Assembly (NCBI GenBank): GCA_021851405.1
Contig: JAJZDW010000004.1
Location: forward strand, 90,738-154,737
Direction of reading: 5' to 3'
DNA length: 64,000 nucleotides
Source: Pseudomonadota bacterium
GTDB lineage: Bacteria; Pseudomonadota; Gammaproteobacteria; Steroidobacterales; Steroidobacteraceae
Each line of letters begins with the position of its first letter. Position 1 is the first letter of the stretch. Below, one piece after another: positions 55,471 to 64,000 of the stretch. A program made the translations under genes and the position numbers. The notes beneath the pieces were generated by a model, which saw only the letters and a list, made by a program, of their open reading frames with translations, searched no databases and had not been told where the DNA came from.

Positions 55471-57296
55471 AAGAGATACTCGGCAAGGCCAAGACGGTCC
55501 GCGAGCTCTTGGGCGGAGCGAAATATTCGATTGACTATTATCAGCGGGAATATCGGTGGCAGCCAAAGCAGATTTCAGAGTTGGTAGGAGATCTTACCGC
55601 CAAGTTCCTCGAAAGCCACGACGCAGACGACGAACGTAACGCGGTCAAGCACTACGGACATTACTTCCTTGGTGCAATTGTGATCAGTGACCGCGACGGG
55701 CAGAAATTCATTATCGATGGCCAGCAGCGTCTGACATCTCTTACGTTATTGCTCATATACCTGCACCACCAGCTCTCCAATGACGATGACAAGAGGCAGC
55801 TCGCGGAACTCATCTTCTCGCAAAAGTACGGCAAGCGCTCCTTCAATCTTGACGTGCGTGATCGCACGTCATGCATGGAAGCGCTGTACACCGAACAGGC
55901 ATTCGACGCATCCGATCAGTCGGAATCGGTCGTTAATATCCTGGCGCGCTTTGAGGACATAGAGGATCAGTTCCCCGACGAGGCCAAGGGTGCCGCGCTG
56001 CCGTATTTCGCTGACTGGCTCATCGAGAACGTTCACCTCGTCGAAATTACCGCCTATTCAGATGAGGATGCCTACACCATCTTTGAAACTATGAATGACC
56101 GCGGGCTCTCGCTGACCCCTACGGACATGCTCAAGGGTTACCTATTAGCCAATATCAGTGACACCGATGTGCGCAATCTTGCCAGCAAGGTCTGGCGTGA
56201 CCGCGTCGCGGAGTGTCAGGTGCTGGGCAAGGAGGAAGACGCCGACGCTATTAAGGCGTGGTTGCGCAGTCAGCACGCCCGCAAGATCCGCGAACGGAAG
56301 CGCGACGCCCGGCCCGAGGACTTCGATCTAATCGGTACGGAATTCCATCGGTGGATTCGCGACCAAGAAGTTCTGCTCGGCCTTTCAAAGTCAGCTGATT
56401 TCGCCCGGTTAATCCAGCGCGACTTCAAGTTCTATACCGGCCAGTACTTGCGCGCCCGGAAAGCCAGTGCAGAGCTTGTGCCCGGGCTGGAGCCAATTCA
56501 CTTCAACGCACAGCATAAGTTCACCCTCCAATTTTCAGTTTTGCTGGCACCGCTGGTACCGGAAGATCCAGAAGAAGAACTGCTCAAAAAGCTGCGTATT
56601 GTCGCGACCTTCCTGGACATTCTCATTACGCGCCGTCTCTGGAACTGGCGCAGCATCGACTACTCGACGCTCCAGTACACGATGTTCACGGTCATCCGCG
56701 ATATTCGCGGCAAGGCTTCCGGAGAGGTTGCAGTCATACTCGGTCAGCGCCTAGCCGACGATCAGGAGACGTTCGCCAAAAATGATCGCTTCGCGTTGCA
56801 CGGGATGAACGGAAGAGTGATTCACCGGCTGCTTGCGCGCATGACGGACTACATCGAGACCGGCTCGGGTCTCGCGTCCCATTATGCGGAGTACATGGCC
56901 CAGGGCAAGAAGCGGTACGAAATCGAGCACGTCTGGGCCAATCATCCTGAACATCATCAGCACGAGTTCTCGCATCCCAGCGACTTTGCCGCTGCACGCA
57001 ATCGCATTGGCGGACTGCTGCTGTTACCCAAGAGCTTTAATGCCAGCTACGGTGATTTGCCGTATGAGGAGAAGCTCCCGCATTATTTCAGCCAGAACCT
57101 CCTTGCTCGCTCACTTCACCCGAAGTGCTACGAGAATAATCCGGGCTTTCTGCGCTTCGTCGAACAGACGGGGCTACCGTTTAAGCCGATGGCAAACTTC
57201 CGCTCCGCAGAGATGGAAGAGCGTAGCCACCTCTACCTCAAGCTGGCCGAACACATATGGAGCCCTAATCGTCTTAGAGAGGCTGCGTCCATATGA
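55467..57296 (+). CDS. DUF262/DUF1524 (GmrSD-like) protein within RM operon
   Basis: A 609-aa protein. The N-terminal DUF262 ParB-like NTPase motif is D84-G-Q-Q-R (IIDGQQRLTSLTLLLIYL), after YQREYRWQ; ETMNDRGLSLTPTDMLKGYLL is the next family block. The C-terminal DUF1524-type HNH nuclease has E487-H488 (YEIEHVWANHPEHH), then NRIGGLLLLPKSFNASYG. Known relatives are type IV restriction enzymes (GmrSD) that cut modified DNA. Between hsdM and hsdS it overlaps both by ATGA, so it is part of the operon. Likely role: extra restriction of modified phage DNA or an accessory to the type I enzyme; inference. Confidence 0.85.
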   Translation: MKEILGKAKTVRELLGGAKYSIDYYQREYRWQPKQISELVGDLTAKFLESHDADDERNAVKHYGHYFLGAIVISDRDGQKFIIDGQQRLTSLTLLLIYLHHQLSNDDDKRQLAELIFSQKYGKRSFNLDVRDRTSCMEALYTEQAFDASDQSESVVNILARFEDIEDQFPDEAKGAALPYFADWLIENVHLVEITAYSDEDAYTIFETMNDRGLSLTPTDMLKGYLLANISDTDVRNLASKVWRDRVAECQVLGKEEDADAIKAWLRSQHARKIRERKRDARPEDFDLIGTEFHRWIRDQEVLLGLSKSADFARLIQRDFKFYTGQYLRARKASAELVPGLEPIHFNAQHKFTLQFSVLLAPLVPEDPEEELLKKLRIVATFLDILITRRLWNWRSIDYSTLQYTMFTVIRDIRGKASGEVAVILGQRLADDQETFAKNDRFALHGMNGRVIHRLLARMTDYIETGSGLASHYAEYMAQGKKRYEIEHVWANHPEHHQHEFSHPSDFAAARNRIGGLLLLPKSFNASYGDLPYEEKLPHYFSQNLLARSLHPKCYENNPGFLRFVEQTGLPFKPMANFRSAEMEERSHLYLKLAEHIWSPNRLREAASI

Positions 57297-58735
57297 TCGG
57301 CGGGTTCAAACCGTATCCGAAGATGAAGGACTCCGGCGTGCCCTGGCTGAGGGACGTGCCGGAACACTGGCAAATCTTGCCTGCATTCGCCGTTTATCGA
57401 CCGAGGCAAGTCAAGAATATTGGCTTCATTGAGAAGACCGTGCTCTCGCTGAGCTACGGGAGGATTATCGTCAAACCGCCTGAGAAGCTGAGGGGCCTCG
57501 TGCCTGAGTCGTTCGAGACCTATCAGATCGTGAACCCAGGTAACATCATTGTTCGTACGACCGATTTGCAGAATGACCAAAGCAGTCTCCGAATCGGACA
57601 TGCCCGACAACGCGGCATCATTACCGCCGCGTATATGTGTCTGGAGACAAAGCCGGTTGTCTCAAATGACTTCGGGTATCAGTACCTCAACGCTTACGAT
57701 CTGCTGAAAATCATCTATGGGTTTGGGTCTGGGCTCAGGCAGAACCTCGGTTTCAGCGACATCAAGCGCATGCCCGTTCTGATACCTTCGCCCGCAGAAC
57801 AAGCCGCCATTGTCCGTTTCCTCGACCACGCGGACAGACGAATTGGGCGGTACATCCGAGCCAAACAGAAGTTGATCCAGCTACTGGACGAGCAGAAGCA
57901 GGCCATCATTCACCGCGTCGTCACGCGTGGCCTCGACCCTGACGTCCGCCTCAAACCCTCCGGGGTGGAGTTGCTGGAGGACGTCCCAGAGCATTGGTAC
58001 GTATGCCGATTAAAAGATGTCGCGGATGTGCAGACCGGCCTCACGCTTGGCAAGAACGTTCGTGGCATTGCAACGGAAAATTTTCCGTATATCCGCGTTG
58101 CCAATGTTCAAGCCGGACACCTCAGTCTGAAGAATGTGAAGCGCGTCGACGCGCCGAGACGAGAGGCAATGGGGGTAATGCTCCGAGCCGGCGATGTCCT
58201 GATGACCGAGGGTGGTGATATCGATAAACTTGGACGGGGCTGCGTTTGGCACGAAGAAATACGCAATTGTCTGCACCAGAATCATGTGTTCGCAGTGCGC
58301 TGTCATCAGCGCACACTTTTGCCTGAGTTTCTGGTCGGCCTGATGTCCTCACAGCACGGACGCCGGTATTTCCAGCTTACGGCAAAGCAGACCACGAATC
58401 TTGCGTCAACGAATAGCACTACGTTGCGGAAATTTCCGATCATGCTTCCAACCATCGAGGAACAGCAGGCTATCCTCGATGAAATTGAGAGACAGACTAG
58501 CGACAATTCCAAAGCAGTAGCAAATGCCAGGCTTGAAATTGAACTCTTCCGCGAATACCGCACCCGCCTCATCGCCGACGTAGTCACCGGAAAGCTCGAC
58601 GTGCGTGAAGCCGCGGCGCAGCTACGGGACGAATCGGATGAGCCGGAGTTGTCTGAAGAAGCAGTGTCGGAAGCGGAAGGAGATGAGGTCACAGCGGACG
58701 ACACCGATGAGTTACCGGATGAGGCCGAGGCATGA
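57293..58735 (+). CDS. hsdS: Type I restriction specificity subunit HsdS
   Basis: A 480-aa specificity subunit. Two target-recognition domains with central conserved helices: the first covers about 10-190 (start KMKDSGVPWLRDVPEHWQI), ending with SPAEQAAIVRFLDHADRRIGRYI; the second about 215-430 (VELLEDVPEHWYV), ending with PTIEEQQAILDEIERQTS. It recognises a bipartite site. The tail (about 440-480) is strongly acidic (LSEEAVSEAEGDEVTADD), which I have not seen often. Overlaps both neighbours by ATGA. The site cannot be read from the sequence. Confidence 0.92.
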   Translation: MIGGFKPYPKMKDSGVPWLRDVPEHWQILPAFAVYRPRQVKNIGFIEKTVLSLSYGRIIVKPPEKLRGLVPESFETYQIVNPGNIIVRTTDLQNDQSSLRIGHARQRGIITAAYMCLETKPVVSNDFGYQYLNAYDLLKIIYGFGSGLRQNLGFSDIKRMPVLIPSPAEQAAIVRFLDHADRRIGRYIRAKQKLIQLLDEQKQAIIHRVVTRGLDPDVRLKPSGVELLEDVPEHWYVCRLKDVADVQTGLTLGKNVRGIATENFPYIRVANVQAGHLSLKNVKRVDAPRREAMGVMLRAGDVLMTEGGDIDKLGRGCVWHEEIRNCLHQNHVFAVRCHQRTLLPEFLVGLMSSQHGRRYFQLTAKQTTNLASTNSTTLRKFPIMLPTIEEQQAILDEIERQTSDNSKAVANARLEIELFREYRTRLIADVVTGKLDVREAAAQLRDESDEPELSEEAVSEAEGDEVTADDTDELPDEAEA

Positions 58736-59682
58736 CCACTCAGTTCCAGGGGGTGACGGTCTGGCCACTGATTCGCAAGGCGGTTCGAAGTTCGCAACGG
58801 CCTGCACACGTCGCAGTGGCCTACCTGGGGCAAGGGGCTTCCCGCTTGCTGCCGCTCCCGCCCGGCAGCCGACTCGTCGTCGATGCTAGCGAGTCGACGG
58901 TGAAAAGCGGCCAGACGTGCCCGAGCGAACTGGCAAGGCTCCAGAAGCGCGGCGTTCGCGTCTTCAGCGCCACCAACTTGCACGCAAAGGTGTTCGTCGT
59001 CGACTCGAAGGTGTTCGTAGGTTCCGCCAACGTCTCTCGTCGATCGTCGAATGCTCTCGTCGAGGCTGTGGTCATGACCTCCGACCGTGCAGTGGTCGCG
59101 GGAGCAAAGCGGTTCGTCGCCGACCTTTGCATGATAGAGCTTGGACCTGAGAGGCTAAGCCGGCTCGGTAAGCTTTACCGTCCCCCGAAGTTGACCGGCA
59201 ATTCCTCTCTGCGCATCAGGCCGAATGGCCGACGAGCGCGCCCTGCGCTTCCACAGGTGTGGATAGCGCAACTCGTGGCAGCGGACTGGCCGGAATGGAC
59301 AGATGAAGCTCTTGAGCGAGGGCATCAGGCCGCGAAGGATCGCATGAACAGGCCCAGGCGCCACACGATCGACAAGTTCTCGTGGGGCAAAAGCCCCTCA
59401 TTCCGTCCGGGTGACATTGTTGTTCAAGTAGTGAAAGAAGAAGACGGGCGCCGCATGGTATCTCCGCCGGGCACCGTGCTTCACATCGAGAGATGGAAAC
59501 GACGTCGCGACTCAAGGGTCTTTGTTTATCTCGAAGTGCCAGTCAGGCGCCGCGTGCAGCTTGACCGGCTGGCTGGCCGAGTTGGAACGGTAGGGAAAAA
59601 AAGGCTCATGCGTGGTGGCAAAGTGTCTCCGGAGTTATCGGAGCGACTGTTGGAGGCTTGGGGAAACGGCAAAGGGCGTTAA
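58732..59682 (+). CDS. Phospholipase-D-like (HKD) nuclease in RM operon
   Basis: A 316-aa protein with one HKD motif: H84-x-K86-x4-D91 and GSAN (97-100) in NLHAKVFVVDSKVFVGSANVS. Single-HKD proteins dimerise to form the active site, as in the Nuc and BfiI nucleases. The C-terminal half has a beta-rich RFP-like stretch (FRPGDIVVQVVKEEDGRRMVSPPG). It overlaps hsdS by 4 nt and ends 3 nt before hsdR. A DNase or phosphodiesterase acting with the RM complex is likely but unproven; a lipase role is unlikely without a signal or membrane segment. Confidence 0.8.
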   Translation: MTTQFQGVTVWPLIRKAVRSSQRPAHVAVAYLGQGASRLLPLPPGSRLVVDASESTVKSGQTCPSELARLQKRGVRVFSATNLHAKVFVVDSKVFVGSANVSRRSSNALVEAVVMTSDRAVVAGAKRFVADLCMIELGPERLSRLGKLYRPPKLTGNSSLRIRPNGRRARPALPQVWIAQLVAADWPEWTDEALERGHQAAKDRMNRPRRHTIDKFSWGKSPSFRPGDIVVQVVKEEDGRRMVSPPGTVLHIERWKRRRDSRVFVYLEVPVRRRVQLDRLAGRVGTVGKKRLMRGGKVSPELSERLLEAWGNGKGR

Positions 59683-59685
59683 TCG

Positions 59686-62600
59686 ATGACAACCGATACC
59701 TCCGAGCGTGGCCTGGAACGACTGATCTGCACGGCTCTCACCGGTGCGTCCTGCGAGCCGGGCGTGCCGGCGAATGCGGTGCAGGAGCGACCCGCGACAT
59801 ATGGAGTGCGTTGGGTCTGCGGAGCAGCGGAGGACTACGAGCGTGAGTACTGTGTGGACCTGGCACAGATTGCAGTCTTCCTACGTGAGACGCAGCCGGT
59901 GGTATGCGAGCCGCTCGATCTCGGCCAGGACGGACCGACGCGGCGCAAATTTCTGGCGCGGCTCCAGGGCGAGATCAGCAAGCGCGGCACCATTGATGTG
60001 CTGCGGAACGGACTGAAGCACGGACCGCACCACATCGATCTATTCTACGGTACTCCGTCGCCGGGCAATGCCAAGGCGCTTGAGCGCTTCACAGCCAACC
60101 GGTTCAGCGTCACGCGGCAACTGCGCTATAGCCGCGACGAGACGCAGCGCGCGCTTGATCTGGGGCTGTTCATCAACGGCCTGCCGGTGGCCACCTTCGA
60201 GCTGAAGAACAGCCTGACCAAGCAGACGGTCGGGGATGCCGTCGAGCAGTACCAGCGAGACCGCGACCCTCGGGAGAAGCTGTTCGAGTTCGGGCGCTGC
60301 GTGGTGCATTTTGCCGTGGACGATCACGAGGTGCGCTTCTGCACGCACCTGAAAGGCAAGGGCTCATGGTTCCTGCCATTCAATCAGGGCTGGAACGATG
60401 GCGCGGGTAACCCGCCCAATCCGAACGGGCTGAAAACCGACTATCTGTGGAAAGGCGTCCTCACCCGCGCGGGCCTGACGGACATCCTGGAGAACTACGC
60501 GCAGATCGTTGAGACCAAGGACGAGAAGACCGGCAAGAAGACACGGGTGCAGATTTGGCCGCGCTTCCACCAGCTCGACGTCGTGCGCCGGCTGCTCGCC
60601 GACGCGAAAGCGAACGGTGCGGGCCACCGCTACCTGGTCCAGCACTCGGCCGGCAGTGGCAAGTCGAACTCGATTGCCTGGCTCGCTCACCAGCTCATCG
60701 GTTTGACGAAAGACGAGGCGACGCTCTTCGATTCGATCATTGTCGTCACCGACCGGCGCATTCTGGACAAGCAGATCCGTGACACGATCAAGCAGTTTGC
60801 GCAGGTGGGTGCAACGGTGGGGCACGCCGAGCACTCGGGAGATCTGCGGAAGTTTATCGCCGAGGGGAAGAAGATCATCATCACCACGGTGCAGAAGTTT
60901 CCGTTCATTCTTGATGAGATCGGGGTTGAGCACCGGGGGCGTAAATTCGCCATCATCATTGACGAGGCACATTCGAGCCAGGGCGGGCGAACGTCGGCAG
61001 CGGTCTCACTGGCGCTGTCCACCGCGGGGACCGAGAACGAGGACGAAACGCTGGAGGACAAAATCAATCGGCTGATGGAGGCCAAGAAGCTGCTGCCCAA
61101 CGCCAGCTATTTCGCCTTTACCGCGACGCCGAAGAATAAGACGCTGGAGATCTTTGGTGAGGCCGAGCCCCAGCCCGACGGCACGGTCAGGCATCGGCCA
61201 TTCCACAGCTACACGATGAAGCAGGCTATCCAGGAGGGCTTCATCCTCGACGTGCTCAAGTACTACACGCCGGTCAACAGCTACTACAAGCTCGTGAAGA
61301 AGGTCGAGGGCGACCCTGAGTTCGACACAAAGCGGGCGAAAAAGAAGCTGCGCCGGTACGTAGAAAGTCACGACCACGCGATCCGACTCAAGGCCGAGAT
61401 CATGGTGGATCATTTCCACGAGCAGGTGCTGGCGCTGAACAAGATCGGTGGCGAGGCTCGCGCGATGGTGGTGACGAGCGGCATCGAGCGCGCCATCCAG
61501 TACTTCCACGCGGTCCGCGACTACCTTGTCGAGCGCAAGAGCCGCTACCGGGCGATCGTAGCGTTCTCCGGCGAACACGAATACGGCGGCGCTAAGGTGA
61601 CCGAAGCCTCGCTCAATGACTTTCCGTCAAGCCAGATCGCCGACAAGATCGAAGAGGACCCGTACCGGTTCCTGATCTGCGCAGACAAGTTTCAAACCGG
61701 CTACGACGAGCCGCTGCTCCACACGATGTACGTGGACAAGGTGCTCTCGGGCATCAAGGCGGTGCAGACGCTGTCGCGCCTGAACCGGGCGCACCCCAAG
61801 AAGCACGACGTATTCGTGCTCGACTTCATGAACGACGCCGACACGATTCAGAAGTCCTTCGCCGACTACTACCGCACCACGATCCTGTCCGACGAAACCG
61901 ATCCCGACAAGCTTCATGACCTCAAGGCCGCGCTCGACGGTGCCCAGGTTTATGATCCCCAGCAGCTCGATACCTTTGTGAGCCTGTATCTCGATGGTGC
62001 AGACCGCGACAAGCTCGACCCCATCCTCGACGCCTGCGTCGCCGTCTATCGCGAGAACCTGGACGAAGATTCGCAGGTGGATTTCAAGGGGAAGGCCAAG
62101 GCCTTTGCCCGGACATACGGATTCCTGTCGTCCGTGCTGCCCTACACGAACGCCGGCTGGGAGAAACTCTCCATCTTCCTCAACTTCCTGATCTCAAAGC
62201 TCCCGGCGCCCGTGGAGCAGGATTTGTCCAAAGGCATTCTCGAAGCCATCGACATGGACAGTTACAGGGTGGAGAAGCAGGCGGTTGCGCGCATCCAGCT
62301 ACCGGACGCAAACGCCGAGATCGAACCGGTACCTGCGTCCGGGGGCGGTCACAAGGCCGAGCCGGATCTGGAGCGCCTTTCGAACATCTTGAAGACGTTC
62401 AACGAGCAGTTCGGGAACATCAACTGGTCCGACAAGGACAGGGTCCACAAGCTAATCACTGAGGACATCCCTGCCAAAGTGGCGGCCGATCCCGCGTATC
62501 GGAACGCTCAGAAGAATTCGGACAAACAGAACGCCCGCATAGAGCATGACAAGGCACTGCTGCGCGTGATGACGGCCTACATGAAGGACGACACGGAGCT

Positions 62601-62688
62601 GTTCAAGCAATTCGTCGACAATGAATCCTTCAAGCGCTGGATGGCGGATACAGTATTCAGACTGACCTACGAGACCCAAACAAGCTAG
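59686..62688 (+). CDS. hsdR: Type I restriction endonuclease subunit HsdR
   Basis: A 1000-aa motor/nuclease subunit. The PD-(D/E)xK nuclease is at about 155-180 (DLGLFINGLPVATFELKNS with E172 and K174). Walker A is SAGSGKSNS (K326), DEAH IIDEAHSSQGG (D426) and later motifs FQTGYDEPLLHTMYVDK and VQTLSRLNRAHP of the SF2 translocase. The C-terminal helical region (about 800-1000) has HsdR-type text. ATG 59686 is 3 nt after the PLD stop. Complete at family length; the last gene of the operon. Confidence 0.94.
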   Translation: MTTDTSERGLERLICTALTGASCEPGVPANAVQERPATYGVRWVCGAAEDYEREYCVDLAQIAVFLRETQPVVCEPLDLGQDGPTRRKFLARLQGEISKRGTIDVLRNGLKHGPHHIDLFYGTPSPGNAKALERFTANRFSVTRQLRYSRDETQRALDLGLFINGLPVATFELKNSLTKQTVGDAVEQYQRDRDPREKLFEFGRCVVHFAVDDHEVRFCTHLKGKGSWFLPFNQGWNDGAGNPPNPNGLKTDYLWKGVLTRAGLTDILENYAQIVETKDEKTGKKTRVQIWPRFHQLDVVRRLLADAKANGAGHRYLVQHSAGSGKSNSIAWLAHQLIGLTKDEATLFDSIIVVTDRRILDKQIRDTIKQFAQVGATVGHAEHSGDLRKFIAEGKKIIITTVQKFPFILDEIGVEHRGRKFAIIIDEAHSSQGGRTSAAVSLALSTAGTENEDETLEDKINRLMEAKKLLPNASYFAFTATPKNKTLEIFGEAEPQPDGTVRHRPFHSYTMKQAIQEGFILDVLKYYTPVNSYYKLVKKVEGDPEFDTKRAKKKLRRYVESHDHAIRLKAEIMVDHFHEQVLALNKIGGEARAMVVTSGIERAIQYFHAVRDYLVERKSRYRAIVAFSGEHEYGGAKVTEASLNDFPSSQIADKIEEDPYRFLICADKFQTGYDEPLLHTMYVDKVLSGIKAVQTLSRLNRAHPKKHDVFVLDFMNDADTIQKSFADYYRTTILSDETDPDKLHDLKAALDGAQVYDPQQLDTFVSLYLDGADRDKLDPILDACVAVYRENLDEDSQVDFKGKAKAFARTYGFLSSVLPYTNAGWEKLSIFLNFLISKLPAPVEQDLSKGILEAIDMDSYRVEKQAVARIQLPDANAEIEPVPASGGGHKAEPDLERLSNILKTFNEQFGNINWSDKDRVHKLITEDIPAKVAADPAYRNAQKNSDKQNARIEHDKALLRVMTAYMKDDTELFKQFVDNESFKRWMADTVFRLTYETQTS

Positions 62689-63880
62689 CAGGCACGTACC
62701 GCCGATTGACCCTTTGTGGTTCAAAGATCGAGTGACATCAGCTTATTCTATCGTATCGACAGGGCCGACAAGAAGCCGCGACCTATTACTCCATCGATGC
62801 CGAATGAGACTCCGAGCAACTGATAATAGCAATCACGGGTGTGTGAAATTGCTTCGCTATACGGTCTGCCCCTTGCTGCTCAGTGAGCCCATGTGGGTGG
62901 GTCGCATCCAGCTTTCGCGCGGTCGCACAAATCGTTGACTGGGTGCGGCCCTCGTTTGTTTGTGAGTGATGAGTCAGTCCGAGAAGAGGATTTCAAGACT
63001 GCACTCGAATGGCGCGTTGTCGACTCCGACACAGAGAATGCCGATGTTTTGGGCTCTCGATTCCTCCGGGACGCAAATCTTCCGTTTCTTGATGCACCTC
63101 TCATCGGGATCCTATAGTGATGCACATGGACATGCCAATGAATGCTCAAAGAGTCGTGAGCTCTAGCAGACCGGTGGCGACCCGATCTTGGCCATGGGGA
63201 AGCCGGTTAACGTTGAGCAGAATGAGCAGATAGATGGAGCACTAGAGATTTCGTAGCGTCTCGTGCAGTTTGCACACGCGTTGTCCATTGATCACGACAA
63301 GAAAGCCGGCGGCGGTTGGGCCGCCGGCTTGGAATGGCCGAGTTATTCGTGGGCAATGTCCCACGCTCGGCAAATTGGTCGATGTCTCCTCCAGTATCCA
63401 CACAGACGGTTGATCGGGGTGCCAGCCCCAGACTTCCGTCGATCCCTTGTCCGCCGTCATCACTCTGGTGCCACCCAGGGTGGTGCATGCAGGCGGACTC
63501 GGGGTTCGGCCGATACGCATCATGCGCATCGGGTATCGCCGCACCGGTGCCACCCGGCGCGACGTTCATCATCAGGCCTCGTCGTGGCCCTTCCGACTCG
63601 GCACAGCAGTGCTGCGCCGGCCGCTCGTTCGCACACTCCAGTGTCATCCCGGGATTGCTCCACCCTTGCGGGTGGCCCGGCCTTCACAGTGAGCAAACGG
63701 CTCATACGCCTTGGTTTCCGGGGTCGCTACCTCCCCGGACCGCGGCGCATTTCGTCTTCGTTAGATCAGTCGAGCTTTGCGAGCAGACCACTTGCCCCTC
63801 GCGAACCGACAGCTGTTCCGGCGCCATTTGTTCCGTTCTTCCCCCACCCGAATCCATTAAGCAGCGGGGTACTGTGCGTT
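62689..63880. other. Island tail without a supported gene
   Basis: About 1.2 kb of mixed composition. The longest frames (for example 62893-63117, 63242-63553 minus, 63316-63903) show no protein text I recognise, no convincing ribosome sites and overlap each other. The region may be decayed gene remnants around a mobile element. Confidence 0.5.
63303..63330. repeat. 10-bp GC-rich stem-loop
   Basis: Arms AAGCCGGCGG (63303-63312) and CCGCCGGCTT (63321-63330) with an 8-nt loop. Read leftward it is followed by TTTC, so it might terminate leftward transcripts; there is no clear gene to attach it to. Confidence 0.45.
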
Positions 63881-64000
63881 TTCCGGACCAATGTGACCGC
63901 TGATTCCGGACGAACGTGACCGGCCGTTCCGGCCGAACGTGACCGCTCATTCCGCTGGAAGGTGACCGATTTTGGGCGTGTGCCCGGAATCGGCGGTCAC
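63881..64000. repeat. 23-bp tandem terminal repeats, probable IS21-type transposon end
   Basis: Four units begin at 63881, 63904, 63927 and 63950, exactly 23 bp apart, with the consensus TTCCGGxCGAAcGTGACCG and a 4-nt variable spacer. At the window's last 17 bases (63984-64000) the reverse complement GTGACCG-CCGA-TTCCGG appears. Arrays of short terminal repeats that bind transposase occur at the ends of IS21-family elements; the element would continue to the right. No transposase is in the window, so the family is tentative. Confidence 0.55.

Larger units (their letters stand above)
50434..64000. mobile_element. Genomic island next to tRNA-Phe (right end outside window)
   Basis: From the tRNA 3' end onward the DNA becomes less GC-rich and carries defence-type genes: a nucleotide-metabolism cassette and a modified type I restriction-modification operon, with transposon-like repeats at the right edge. 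tRNA 3' ends are classic attachment sites for integrases. I found no integrase and no second copy of the tRNA 3' end in the window, so the limits and mechanism are inferred. Confidence 0.5.

Noticed and set aside
62893..63117. 74-codon rightward frame after hsdR
   Set aside because: Text such as DESVREEDFKTALEW looks protein-like, but no start signal or homology is recognised; may be a remnant.
63242..63553. 103-codon leftward frame (and 63207-63647, 63316-63903)
   Set aside because: Overlapping frames on both strands, no ribosome site, no recognised family; kept only as a region note.
50434..64000. Integrase or second copy of the tRNA-Phe end
   Set aside because: Looked for and not found; the island call therefore remains tentative.

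Overview
The window looks like chromosomal DNA of a high-GC Gammaproteobacterium, perhaps of the Steroidobacter/Nevskia/Xanthomonadales type. That placement rests on gene content and family resemblance only and is tentative. Positions 1-50.4 kb are very GC-rich, densely packed core genome in which neighbouring genes repeatedly overlap by ATGA or GTGA. From the tRNA-Phe gene at 50.36 kb to the right edge the DNA is visibly less GC-rich and carries defence-type genes, so this part is read as a genomic island.

Layout. 1-0.65 kb: 3' end of a PA0069-type radical SAM gene. 0.8-8.3 kb: a complete histidine utilisation locus, hutC-hutF leftward and hutI-hutH-hutG-hutU rightward, around a short divergent promoter with two near-perfect CTAG-centred palindromes (probable HutC operators). 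Together the enzymes take histidine to glutamate and formate through formylglutamate. 8.4-10.1 kb: a cyclic-di-GMP-I (GEMM) riboswitch in front of a protein with two SPOR-like modules. 10.1-16.2 kb: a double-length UvrA (1909 aa, four ABC cassettes) and a small Cys-rich protein. 16.5-25.2 kb: mixed genes, including a membrane protein, a DOMON-like/DUF1343 (NamZ-type) pair, YgiQ radical SAM, two GNATs, a broken methyltransferase, a nitroreductase and a DltE-like SDR. 25.3-33.3 kb: NfeD protease and slipin, DUF423, HrpB helicase, minCDE, a methyltransferase.

33.5-50 kb, all leftward: a GAF-type histidine kinase and NarL-type regulator, then a probable 14-gene operon hemA-hemL-(kinase-regulator)-hemC-hemD-hemB-hemE-hemF-lipoprotein-AsmA-mutY-yggX-edd. 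Eight successive junctions from hemA to hemF, and probably the next one, are 4-nt stop/start overlaps. A second, membrane-bound two-component system sits inside this run, between hemL and hemC. The hem genes cover the steps from glutamyl-tRNA to protoporphyrinogen IX.

50.4-64 kb: tRNA-Phe, then two defence-like operons. The first is a three-gene cassette with overlapping ends: a MazG-like nucleotide pyrophosphohydrolase, a thymidylate-synthase-like protein, and a family-4-like uracil-DNA glycosylase fused to a Panacea/SocA-like domain. I do not recognise this combination as a named system; it is the best candidate for something undescribed. The second is a type I restriction-modification operon, hsdM-DUF262/HNH-hsdS-PLD nuclease-hsdR, with two extra nuclease-type genes inserted. 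The last 1.3 kb has no convincing gene and ends in four exact 23-bp-period repeats plus an inverted copy, probably the end of a transposable element such as IS21 type. No integrase is visible in the window.
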